Shown: in pieces, positions 22,557 through 30,702 of the stretch
Position numbering within the stretch: position 1 is the first letter of the stretch
Layout: each line of letters opens with the position of its first letter
Assembly: GCF_903819335.1 (NCBI RefSeq)
Contig: NZ_CAIJDE010000027.1
Coordinates: 19,092 to 83,091 of the forward strand
Length of the DNA: 64,000 nt
Origin: Flavobacterium panici
GTDB lineage: Bacteria > Bacteroidota > Bacteroidia > Flavobacteriales > Flavobacteriaceae
Direction: 5' to 3'
The notes under the pieces: generated by a model
The model's input: only the letters and a program-made list of their open reading frames with translations
The model's database searches: none
What the model was told of the DNA's origin: nothing
Position numbers and translations under genes: made by a program

Positions 22557-24809
22557 TTAATACGTTCCGTTTTGCATTTTTGAAAGCGTTTCTTTTATAT
22601 CGCTTGCGGTTACTTCTTCAACTTCCGGAGTTAAATATTTTACTGCCAAAGTCTGTGTTGCAATTGCTTTTTCTTTTTGACCGTCTTTATAATATAACTG
22701 CGCCAAAGTATCTAAATAATACGGATTGTTTTTTGTTACAACTAAACTGTATTCTGACCAAACAATAGCACTTTTTATAAATGAAGCATTCTGAGGTTTT
22801 AAAACCACAGTCCATGCCGTAGAATTACAAAGATTTGAATGATAATCTTTAAAAGCATTCCATCCGTCATAAGAATAACTTGAAGTTGCATCTAACGAAG
22901 AATATATGACATCTAATTTTTCAATCGGACTTCCTTTTTCTGAAGCTAAGTTAGAGTCAAAATAACTGCTAAAGTCTTTTAGGAAATTCGTATTTGAACC
23001 GTCTTTATCTTCAATTTGGCTTAAATAATCAAAATAATTTCGGTACGATTCAAAATTTCCTTTTCCTAAAGCAATGATCTTTTTATAAATCGAAATATTT
23101 TTCTCTTTATTTACTTCTCCCGAAGTTCCTTCCTGAGAAATATAAGTATTTTGCTGTAATGCAGAAGAAATTTCAGAAACTACATTTCCTAAAGTATGTA
23201 TTTCTCCTTCTTTACTATTGAATGCTGTACGTTCAGCTTCAATTGCGTCAGAATGTTTTAAAAGATAATCTATCGCTAAATAATCTGTATCGTTTAAGAT
23301 CCTGTCTTCATTAAAAAGCTGTTTTGTAAACCCTTGGTTTTTGATTTCTTTTACAATTGTTTCAACTAAATACAAGTTTGGTTTTGCATCTTTTTGATGT
23401 GCTTCAATCAGTTTTTTCCAGGTTTGAGCAATCTCTTTTTTATCTACAGCTGTTTTTGTTATCGCAAATTCAGTTGGGTTATCTTCTGTGACAACATAAT
23501 CTGAATCATAATCATACGAAGATTCTAAAACTGAAGCTCTATTAAAAGCTCTGATCAAATCTGCGTCGGCTGCCTTTTTGTTTTTAAAGATTTTATCAAT
23601 CGTTACAAAAACATCTGCACGCAAAAGTTTTCTGTAAAGATCCCCATAGTAATTAAAGTGATATGATTTGTCTGATAAATCAGATTTTGCAACGGCTAAT
23701 ACATCTCCATTTCCGTTTAAAACAACTACACTCGGATCGTTTGTAATTTTATTGTTTTTCAGCCACTTTTTATCATCGGCTCCAGCCAGATAATAATTAA
23801 AAACATCATATTGCGGATTATATGCTTCATACATATTATATCCCGTTTGTGTTTCCTGATCTTTTACAAAAGCATCGAAACTTTGTTTTGCCAATTTATT
23901 TTTGTCATTTGCTAAAACAACCAAATACTTATTGGTACTTGCTCCTTTAGTAGATTCAATTGCTTTTTTAAGGTTGTTTTCGATTTTTAGTTTGAAATCA
24001 AATTTTACAACATTAGGATCAACTGCATAATCAACCACAGCTGCAGCAGCCGTATCAACAGCAACTCCGGTTCCAAAATCTTCATTTAAATAATCAACTT
24101 TACCCGGATAAGTCCATTTTGAAACGGTTTGATTTTCAAGAGGTGTAACTTTTGATTTTTTTACAGGCTGTGGCTCTTTTTCATTTAAAAATACCAATGG
24201 ATTTTTTCCTCCTTTTTCAGAGATTTTTAATTCATTTGTTTTCTTGTCATAAAATCCGGCAAGTTTTAAATCGCCTAAAACTTCCAGTTCGTAATTAATC
24301 GTTATTTCAGCAGCATCTTTTGGTACAGCATATTTTTCTAAATGGCTATTTCCGTCATATTCTTCATAAACTAAATATAAAAAATCTGATTTTTCGATTT
24401 CAAATTCTAAATCTGTTTTTGCCCATTCAGGATCCAGTTTCGTTTTTATATCTGAAATTCTTTGGTATTGAATTTCCTCTGTACCGTTTTGAGTTCCTAT
24501 ATAAAAAGAATAATACGATGGATCTAAAAATTTAATCTTGATGTTTTTTGCTTTTTTATCAGTTACAAACGACAGATCAAATCTGTTTTCTGCAGTTGGA
24601 TTTCTACTAAAAACTAACGAGTCGCCTTTAATTTCATAACCTCCCGTATAAAAAACTAATTCGTATTTATTATCGTCTAATAAATTCAGTTTGATTTTCT
24701 GACCTTTGGCGGCAGATAAATAAGTCCCTTTTTCGATACCTTTTGTTTGAGAAAAAGACATAAAAATTCCCGAAGTAAATAGCAATAAACTCCAAATAGA
24801 ATTGCGCAT
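22557..24809 (-). CDS. Large secreted protein of unknown function with TPR-like tail
   Basis: 750 residues. Residues 1-20 look like a Sec signal peptide ending FMSFSQ. The first half is beta-rich, with an ordered block near 285-395 (KYLVVLANDKNKLAKQSF, then DPSVVVLNGNGDVLA) resembling a thioredoxin-like fold without an obvious CxxC. The last 70 residues (NPYYLDTLAQLYYKDGQKEKAIATQTLAVKYL) look like a TPR hairpin. I cannot name a family. Single gene, convergent with metK and followed upstream by an outer-membrane barrel gene in the same orientation 87 bases away. Periplasmic or surface location is inferred. Confidence 0.75.
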   Translation of the reverse strand: MRNSIWSLLLFTSGIFMSFSQTKGIEKGTYLSAAKGQKIKLNLLDDNKYELVFYTGGYEIKGDSLVFSRNPTAENRFDLSFVTDKKAKNIKIKFLDPSYYSFYIGTQNGTEEIQYQRISDIKTKLDPEWAKTDLEFEIEKSDFLYLVYEEYDGNSHLEKYAVPKDAAEITINYELEVLGDLKLAGFYDKKTNELKISEKGGKNPLVFLNEKEPQPVKKSKVTPLENQTVSKWTYPGKVDYLNEDFGTGVAVDTAAAAVVDYAVDPNVVKFDFKLKIENNLKKAIESTKGASTNKYLVVLANDKNKLAKQSFDAFVKDQETQTGYNMYEAYNPQYDVFNYYLAGADDKKWLKNNKITNDPSVVVLNGNGDVLAVAKSDLSDKSYHFNYYGDLYRKLLRADVFVTIDKIFKNKKAADADLIRAFNRASVLESSYDYDSDYVVTEDNPTEFAITKTAVDKKEIAQTWKKLIEAHQKDAKPNLYLVETIVKEIKNQGFTKQLFNEDRILNDTDYLAIDYLLKHSDAIEAERTAFNSKEGEIHTLGNVVSEISSALQQNTYISQEGTSGEVNKEKNISIYKKIIALGKGNFESYRNYFDYLSQIEDKDGSNTNFLKDFSSYFDSNLASEKGSPIEKLDVIYSSLDATSSYSYDGWNAFKDYHSNLCNSTAWTVVLKPQNASFIKSAIVWSEYSLVVTKNNPYYLDTLAQLYYKDGQKEKAIATQTLAVKYLTPEVEEVTASDIKETLSKMQNGTY

Positions 24810-24896
24810 AATATAAAAATTTGGCTGTTAATATTCATGTAAAGATATTCTATTCTTACTAAAATAAACTCCTAAATTTTAAATTAAGTCAATCTA

Positions 24897-27584
24897 TTAT
24901 AAATTATATTTCATTGAAAAGATAATGTAGCGCGGTTGAACCGTGTATTGAGAAACTCTTGTAGAGAACTGCGTAAAGTTATCATCATTAAGATATCTGG
25001 TGTTTAGTAAATTGGTTGCCGAAACTTTATACTCCCATTTGCTGTTTTTCTTTTGATAAATTAAACTGGCACTTAAAAAATCATATTCGTTGTCGACCGT
25101 TTTATCTCCATTATAATAATGGTAAAATTCATACTCGGAAACAAAAGAAAAACTATCCAGGAAATAGTAATCTAATTTTGCAAATGGTTTATCAGTATAA
25201 AATGTAGAACCGCTGTATTTATTCACCAAAAGATTGTACCCAAATTCGATATTCGGCAGGTTTTTATAATTAGTTGAAGCTCTAATCGTATAACTCTGCA
25301 CAAAACTTTCTGTGGTTCTCAAATCATCATTTTGAATATTATTGAATTTTGACCAGTTCAAACTTGCATTTACTGAGGCTTTGTAATTCTTTAAAAACGA
25401 ACGTCCGTAAGCTCCCATTCCTGAGAAAGTTTCATCGGCTAAGTTTGAATTATAGGGAACCGAAGATTGATTAATTCCATCAAAATTAGCTTCTGTTTTA
25501 ATCGCATCCACTTTTCTTGTATACGTTGCATTCGCAAAAATATTCTCGAAATTGAACATGTTGTATTTGAAATAACGAAGTGTATGAACTTGTGAAGTCG
25601 CGTTTTCTAAAGTACGATCTCCACGAAATAAACTACTGTAATCTGATAAAACATAACCTGCCGCTAATTGATTAATATCAGTAAAATCATTTGTCAAAGA
25701 GAAATTATATGTCAACGTTTCTGATTTTTTAATTTGGTATAAGGCAAAAAAGTCCGGCAGTATTTTAGTGAAACTTTGAGAATAATTTGAACCCAATTGT
25801 CCGTTTGTCATTTGGTAAGAATGCAGACTAACTCCAGGTGTCAAAGTAAATTTTCCTGTTAGAATTTTATAATGGAATCCTAAAAAAGCATCATTAAAAC
25901 GGTAATCTACATCATTATTATTTTCTGAATTATTCAAATCATTTCTGTCTCCGTTATCCAGCATTTGAAAAATATGAGAGTTGAAATTTTGATATGAATA
26001 GGTGTTTCCCACTGTAACATTGAAATTACTTTTTGGTGTTACCATATAATAGTAATCTAGTTTTGCGTCTAATTTATTGGTTTTCACAAAACGATCCTGA
26101 TTTAAATCGTTCCGATCCTGACCCGGAATATATCCTGACAAATTGAAAGGAAGTGTTCGCAGATTGGCATTATAAAATGGATTTTCGTCCTGATACAAAT
26201 GCTGCATTTCAAAAGCAAAAATATTCTTTTCACTTTGTGTATAATACAAACTCAAATTTTGATTAACCGAAGTTGGATCTTGTTTCTTATTTGTAAAAAT
26301 AGTTTCTGAGTCAGGAATCTTATTTACAATTTGTTCACGAATTAAATCGGTATCTTCTTCCTGTTTTGATAATTTGGTCAGGATATCATAATCAAACTGA
26401 AATTTATCGTTTGGCTTATAAGTTGAACTCAGTTTAAACAATCCTAAATTGTTTTTTTGATCCGTTAATTCGTCTCTTTTCTGCTGATCTCCAGAATCTA
26501 AAATCGTAGTCTGTGATTTGGTTTCTAAATCGGTTTTTGAAGTCGAAAGAATTCCGAAACCGCTTATATTCCATGTTTTTGTTGGAGAATACGAGAAATT
26601 TGTTGCGCCAAATTTGGTTTCAATTTCTTTTGCCCGATTGTTTCTTAAAACCGAAATTCCTAAATCATTTGATGAAACATTAAAAGAACTTCCGCCTTTT
26701 TTCATCATGTTTTTAAATCCACCCGTAAACTTAAAATAATCCTGCGCCGTAAGAGGCAGTTCTCCAATATTATTAAAATTGGTAATTAAATTTATACTGT
26801 ATTTCGGACTGTAATAAAACAGTTTTGGATTTATAATATAACGGCTGTCGAGTTCTGCAACACCAATTCCGGCAGTCATATCTCCAAACCAAAAGTTCTT
26901 TTTCCCTTCTTTCAGTTTAATATTCATCGCCACATTTTCCTGATCGTTTTCAAGACCTTTTAAAGCGCTTACTTCGTTGTAATTTCGTAAAACCTGAACT
27001 TTATCAATCGCATCTGCAGGAATATTTTTAACGCCCAGTTTGGTATCTCCGTCAAAAAAGTCTTTTCCTTCCACCATTAATTTACTTACTTTTTTTCCTT
27101 CAACCTCAATCTCACCATCGGCATTTACCTCAACGCCCGGAAGTTTTTTCAGGACATCTTCAAGCTTTTTTTCTGTTCCAGATTTAAACGAATCGGCATT
27201 GTAAACAATAGTGTCGCCTTTTATAGAAACCGGCATTTCACGAACGATTTCAACTCCTTCGAGTTCTATTCCCGCGCCGTCCATAATAATATTTTGAACG
27301 ATATTTTCCGTTTTGGTAGAAATGGCTATTTCTTTCGATTTCATTCCCAGATAACTTACTTTAACCGTGTATGAAGCGTTTGGTTTTAAAGTAAGTTGAA
27401 ATTTACCTTTATCATTGGTAATTCCGTACGAATCCATTGCTTTTGTAGCATTATTAACCGCCATAATATTGGCCATCTCCAACGGATTTTTTTGTTCATC
27501 CTGAATAAATCCATCGAAACGAACACTTTGAGAAAAGCATATAGAAGTAAAAAGTAAGGCAAATAAAAAAAGTGTCTTATTCAT
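24897..27584 (-). CDS. Outer-membrane beta-barrel protein with carboxypeptidase-like domain
   Basis: I chose the ATG at 27584 (895 residues), because MNKTLFLFALLFTSICFSQ is a clear signal peptide. The longer in-frame start at 27722 overlaps the upstream gene and adds non-family sequence read from a repeat. After the signal come a carboxypeptidase regulatory-like domain (FDGFIQDEQKNPLEMANIM), a plug-like region (VEGKDFFDGDTKLGVKNIPADAIDKVQVLRNYNE) and a long barrel. It resembles the outer membrane protein beta-barrel family that accompanies GLPGLI proteins, and such a gene precedes it. The cargo is unknown. Confidence 0.85.
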   Translation of the reverse strand: MNKTLFLFALLFTSICFSQSVRFDGFIQDEQKNPLEMANIMAVNNATKAMDSYGITNDKGKFQLTLKPNASYTVKVSYLGMKSKEIAISTKTENIVQNIIMDGAGIELEGVEIVREMPVSIKGDTIVYNADSFKSGTEKKLEDVLKKLPGVEVNADGEIEVEGKKVSKLMVEGKDFFDGDTKLGVKNIPADAIDKVQVLRNYNEVSALKGLENDQENVAMNIKLKEGKKNFWFGDMTAGIGVAELDSRYIINPKLFYYSPKYSINLITNFNNIGELPLTAQDYFKFTGGFKNMMKKGGSSFNVSSNDLGISVLRNNRAKEIETKFGATNFSYSPTKTWNISGFGILSTSKTDLETKSQTTILDSGDQQKRDELTDQKNNLGLFKLSSTYKPNDKFQFDYDILTKLSKQEEDTDLIREQIVNKIPDSETIFTNKKQDPTSVNQNLSLYYTQSEKNIFAFEMQHLYQDENPFYNANLRTLPFNLSGYIPGQDRNDLNQDRFVKTNKLDAKLDYYYMVTPKSNFNVTVGNTYSYQNFNSHIFQMLDNGDRNDLNNSENNNDVDYRFNDAFLGFHYKILTGKFTLTPGVSLHSYQMTNGQLGSNYSQSFTKILPDFFALYQIKKSETLTYNFSLTNDFTDINQLAAGYVLSDYSSLFRGDRTLENATSQVHTLRYFKYNMFNFENIFANATYTRKVDAIKTEANFDGINQSSVPYNSNLADETFSGMGAYGRSFLKNYKASVNASLNWSKFNNIQNDDLRTTESFVQSYTIRASTNYKNLPNIEFGYNLLVNKYSGSTFYTDKPFAKLDYYFLDSFSFVSEYEFYHYYNGDKTVDNEYDFLSASLIYQKKNSKWEYKVSATNLLNTRYLNDDNFTQFSTRVSQYTVQPRYIIFSMKYNL

Positions 27585-27597
27585 TATCAGAATATTG

Positions 27598-27660
27598 GAA
27601 GTTGAACCCGAGCGAAAGCGAACGGGCGAAGCAATTTTGGAATTTGGGATTTGGGATTTG
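27598..27660. repeat. GAACCCGAGCGAAAGCGAAC repeat
   Basis: The gap between the barrel and GLPGLI genes carries GAACCCGAGCGAAAGCGAACGG-type sequence followed by TTTGGAATTTGGGATTTG words. A related copy in the opposite orientation is at 63628-63672. It is GC-rich compared with its surroundings. Confidence 0.6.
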
Positions 27661-27681
27661 AAATTTGGAGTTTTACAAATT

Positions 27682-28566
27682 TTATCTTCCCATTGGCATT
27701 GCAGCCCCGGACGTACGTCCACGGCTCATTTCTCTAAATTCTTCCATTTTTTTAATCACCGTTTCGTCGTACTCTTTTTGAGAAACTACTTTACCTTTTT
27801 TAGCTGGTTTTATTTCGACTTTTTCTTTGGCATTCAAAACAATTTTAGAACATAAAATAACTGTTTTTCCATCATTTACTTCTAAAATCAAACCCGGTAA
27901 TCCCCAATAATTTTCTGGTCCCTGATTAACCGGAATTTCCGGTGTATACCAAGCGGTAACTGTAATTTCTTTTGGGATTTCAAAATTGTCTTCAAAATTG
28001 GTTTTTGTCTCTCCCGATGTTTTTTTGGCTTCATCCTTTTTATCATTATTTTTAGGTCTGAAGTTTCTAAAATCGGTTTTGCTGGCTTCTTTTACAGCCG
28101 TTGCTTTAAAACAATTATAACCGCCAATTTGTTTGGTTTCCTGTTCCAGTTTCCAGTTTAATTTTGGCAGAGAGTCAACAACGAGGAATTCTTTTCCCAT
28201 AAATTCTTTATCAACGGTATACGATTTAGCTTTTACATCTTTGTAAAAAGTTCCGCCGCCGCCCATCATCGAGCTCATCATAACTCGAAAACCGCCTTGT
28301 TGTCCCGGAGCTTCCAGTTTTTCTTCTTCTTTATAGATAGAAGCTGTTTTATCAAAATTCAATATGAAAGTTTTCTCCAGCATTTGTTTCATACGCTCTT
28401 CCATACTTTTTTGCATTTCTGGCGTAATGTCTCTATTTCCGGCACGCATTCCTTCAAATTTAGGAGCCTGGGTTTTAGACTCGTAAACGGCCATTCCCTG
28501 AAAATCTTTTTGTGCATGTACTTGTGTAAAAGCAAATATTAAGAGTAAATAAGATAGTTTTTTCAT
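27682..28566 (-). CDS. GLPGLI family secreted protein
   Basis: 294 residues: signal peptide ending QVHAQ at about 19, then a Met-rich, charged N-terminal part. The family signature is near 225-240: PVNQGPENYWGLPGLILEVNDG, preceded by ITVTAWYTPEIP. A low-complexity Lys/Asp/Glu stretch lies near 170-190 and the end is RTSGAAMPMGR. GLPGLI proteins are known from Bacteroidota as secreted proteins of unknown function, usually paired with an outer-membrane barrel gene, as here. The pair is divergent from the gene at 28801. Confidence 0.9.
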   Translation of the reverse strand: MKKLSYLLLIFAFTQVHAQKDFQGMAVYESKTQAPKFEGMRAGNRDITPEMQKSMEERMKQMLEKTFILNFDKTASIYKEEEKLEAPGQQGGFRVMMSSMMGGGGTFYKDVKAKSYTVDKEFMGKEFLVVDSLPKLNWKLEQETKQIGGYNCFKATAVKEASKTDFRNFRPKNNDKKDEAKKTSGETKTNFEDNFEIPKEITVTAWYTPEIPVNQGPENYWGLPGLILEVNDGKTVILCSKIVLNAKEKVEIKPAKKGKVVSQKEYDETVIKKMEEFREMSRGRTSGAAMPMGR

Positions 28567-28800
28567 GTGGTTTTATTTAATAAGGTTGTGAAGTCTTGTA
28601 AAACTTACAATTCAAATTTATTACTAATTTTAAAATACTGAAAATTAAATATATCAATGCCAGAATGGTATCGACAAAATCTAATCTTTGTAAGACTACT
28701 CTAATTTACAAAGGTTTAAATTCAAAAAACAGCCAAAACTCTAATTTTAAGATATTCTTTAACGTAGTTTTTGTACTTTGGCTTTTGAAATTATACTATT

Positions 28801-29604
28801 ATGAGTAAAACAATACGCCAAATTTTATTAGTGCTGTTTATTGCGTGTTCGTTTTCGACTTTTTTTGGGCAAAGCCAAAAAGTAAATGCTTCTCTAATTT
28901 CAAAATTCAAAATTGATGCTGATGAATTTATTGGTTATGATTCTTTTGGATATTCTTATCAAATAAAAAATAATGTTTTTAGCAAAATAAAAGGAAGTGA
29001 AATCTTTGAATACAAGAATGTTTCGTTAGGAAATATTACGAAAGTTGATATTCAGAATCCGCTTAAAATTGTTTTGTTTTATGAAGATTTCAACGTCGTT
29101 GTTTTATTGGATAATCAGCTGAATAAAATGACCGAAATTAATTTTTCGCAAAATACAAATCCTATTGTTGTCAGCGCAATTGGAATGTCAACGCAAAATC
29201 AGCTTTGGATTTTTAATACGTTGAATCAACAGATTTGTCTTTTTGATTATTTAAAAAATGAATACAAAACAGTATCAATTCCGTTAACCGAAGGCATAAA
29301 ATATTACCAAACCGACTTTAATACTTTTTATTGGATTGATAGAAAAAACAATTGGTTTTCATGTGATATATTTGGAAAAATTTCAAGTTTGGGCAATGTT
29401 TCTGATTTTGATAAAATGGAAATAATTTCTTCTCAAAAACTCATTTTCAGCAAAGCTAACTTGTTGTATTTGAGAGAAAATACTAACACAATTTCTGAAA
29501 TTGAAGTTTTAGAAAAAACGTTTGACAAATTCTATTACAAAGACCAAATTTTATCTATTTTTACAACTAAAGAAATTGTAAATTATAAAATCGTAACACC
29601 GTAA
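28801..29604 (+). CDS. Secreted protein of unknown function, WD/propeller-like
   Basis: 267 residues with a signal peptide (MSKTIRQILLVLFIACSFSTFFGQ). The rest is beta-rich with regularly spaced aromatic-Asp pairs (FYWIDRKNNWFSCDIFGKI) suggestive of propeller blades; I do not recognise a family. Its stop codon overlaps the start of the deoxynucleoside kinase by one base (TAATG), so the two are translationally coupled. A shared function with the kinase is not obvious. Confidence 0.75.
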   Translation: MSKTIRQILLVLFIACSFSTFFGQSQKVNASLISKFKIDADEFIGYDSFGYSYQIKNNVFSKIKGSEIFEYKNVSLGNITKVDIQNPLKIVLFYEDFNVVVLLDNQLNKMTEINFSQNTNPIVVSAIGMSTQNQLWIFNTLNQQICLFDYLKNEYKTVSIPLTEGIKYYQTDFNTFYWIDRKNNWFSCDIFGKISSLGNVSDFDKMEIISSQKLIFSKANLLYLRENTNTISEIEVLEKTFDKFYYKDQILSIFTTKEIVNYKIVTP

Positions 29605-30218
29605 TGCACATAGCAATAGCAGGAAATATAGGCGCAGGAAAAACTACATTAACTAAATTATTAGCCAAACATTTTAAATGGGAGCCTCATTATGAAGATG
29701 TGGTTGATAATCCGTACTTAGACGATTTTTACCATCAAATGGAACGCTGGTCGTTTAACTTACAAATCTATTTCCTGAATAGTCGTTTTCGTCAGGTTTT
29801 GCAAATTCGCGAAAGCGGTAAAAAAATCATTCAGGACAGAACGATTTATGAAGATGCTCATATTTTTGCTCCCAATTTATATGCAATGGGATTGATGACA
29901 AGCCGTGATTTTGAAAATTACACGTCTTTATTTGAATTAATGGAATCGTTGGTAAAAGCGCCGGATTTATTGATTTATTTAAGAAGTTCTATTCCTAATC
30001 TTGTGGGCCAAATTCACAAACGCGGACGCGAATACGAAAACTCTATTTCTATCGATTATTTAAGCCGTTTGAACGAAAGATATGAGGCATGGATTCAGAC
30101 TTACACGAAAGGAAAATTATTGATTATTGATGTTGATAATATTAATTTTGTTGATAATCCGGAAGATTTAGGAAACATCATTAATAGAATTGATGCTGAA
30201 TTGAATGGATTGTTCTAG
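29604..30218 (+). CDS. Deoxynucleoside kinase
   Basis: 204-residue cytosolic nucleoside salvage enzyme of the dNK/dGK family. P-loop GNIGAGKTTL is at 7-16, the DRTIYEDAHIFA block carries the ERS-like Arg of the family, and the lid Arg residues are in HKRGREYENSI. It phosphorylates deoxyadenosine, deoxyguanosine or pyrimidine deoxynucleosides; the specificity cannot be read reliably. It overlaps the upstream secreted protein gene by one base and ends 30 bases before a strong terminator. Confidence 0.9.
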   Translation: MHIAIAGNIGAGKTTLTKLLAKHFKWEPHYEDVVDNPYLDDFYHQMERWSFNLQIYFLNSRFRQVLQIRESGKKIIQDRTIYEDAHIFAPNLYAMGLMTSRDFENYTSLFELMESLVKAPDLLIYLRSSIPNLVGQIHKRGREYENSISIDYLSRLNERYEAWIQTYTKGKLLIIDVDNINFVDNPEDLGNIINRIDAELNGLF

Positions 30219-30247
30219 AACACGAATTTCACCGATTTGCACGAAAT

Positions 30248-30284
30248 AAAAAAATGCCTCTAAATATTTTAGAGGCATTTTTGT
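30248..30284 (+). terminator. Terminator after the deoxynucleoside kinase
   Basis: AAAAATGCCTCTAAA pairs with TTTAGAGGCATTTTT. The same stem, with the downstream GTTTTATGA, recurs at 30638-30681, flanking the repeat block. Confidence 0.85.
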
Positions 30285-30351
30285 TTTATGAGACTTTTCA
30301 AAAATTTAAAGCCAGGATTATTATTTAATATTTTTTAGATTGAATCGTAAT

Positions 30352-30594
30352 GTATAGTCCCTACGGGACATTATTCCAACTGCTTTTTATTTTTTCTACC
30401 GATATTTAACTCCTAAAGGAGTATGATTTTTCGTTCTTTATTCTTTTACCAAATATTTAATTCTTATAAGGAATATGATTGTCTATTCTTTATCCATTTA
30501 TCAAATATTTTATTCCTAATGATATATCTCGTAGAGATTACATATCGGTAGAATATTATCGCACCACCTAACATTTGTCCCGTAGGGACTATAC
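30352..30594. repeat. REP-like block bounded by GTATAGTCCCTACGGGACA
   Basis: GTATAGTCCCTACGGGACA at 30352-30370 and its complement TGTCCCGTAGGGACTATAC at 30576-30594 bound about 240 bases. Between them are further small palindromic units (CTCCTAAAGGAG, TTCTTATAAGGAA, ATCTCGTAGAGAT). No ORF. This resembles a REP cluster; duplicated terminators lie just outside. Confidence 0.75.
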
Positions 30595-30637
30595 CAAAGG
30601 ATCAAGTTTCTTACTCGATTCAAAAATTCATTAAATA

Positions 30638-30681
30638 AAAAAAATGCCTCTAAAATTATTTAGAGGCATTTTCGTTTTATG
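30638..30681 (-). terminator. Terminator after hppA
   Basis: AAAAATGCCTCTAAA pairs with TTTAGAGGCATTTT. It is 22 bases past the hppA stop on the minus strand and nearly identical to the terminator at 30248. Confidence 0.8.
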
Positions 30682-30702
30682 AAACTTTGACAAAGCTATT
30701 TT

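Noticed and set aside
27585..27722. 46-residue N-terminal extension of the outer-membrane barrel
   Set aside because: It overlaps the end of the GLPGLI gene and reads through a repeat; a clean signal peptide starts at 27584.
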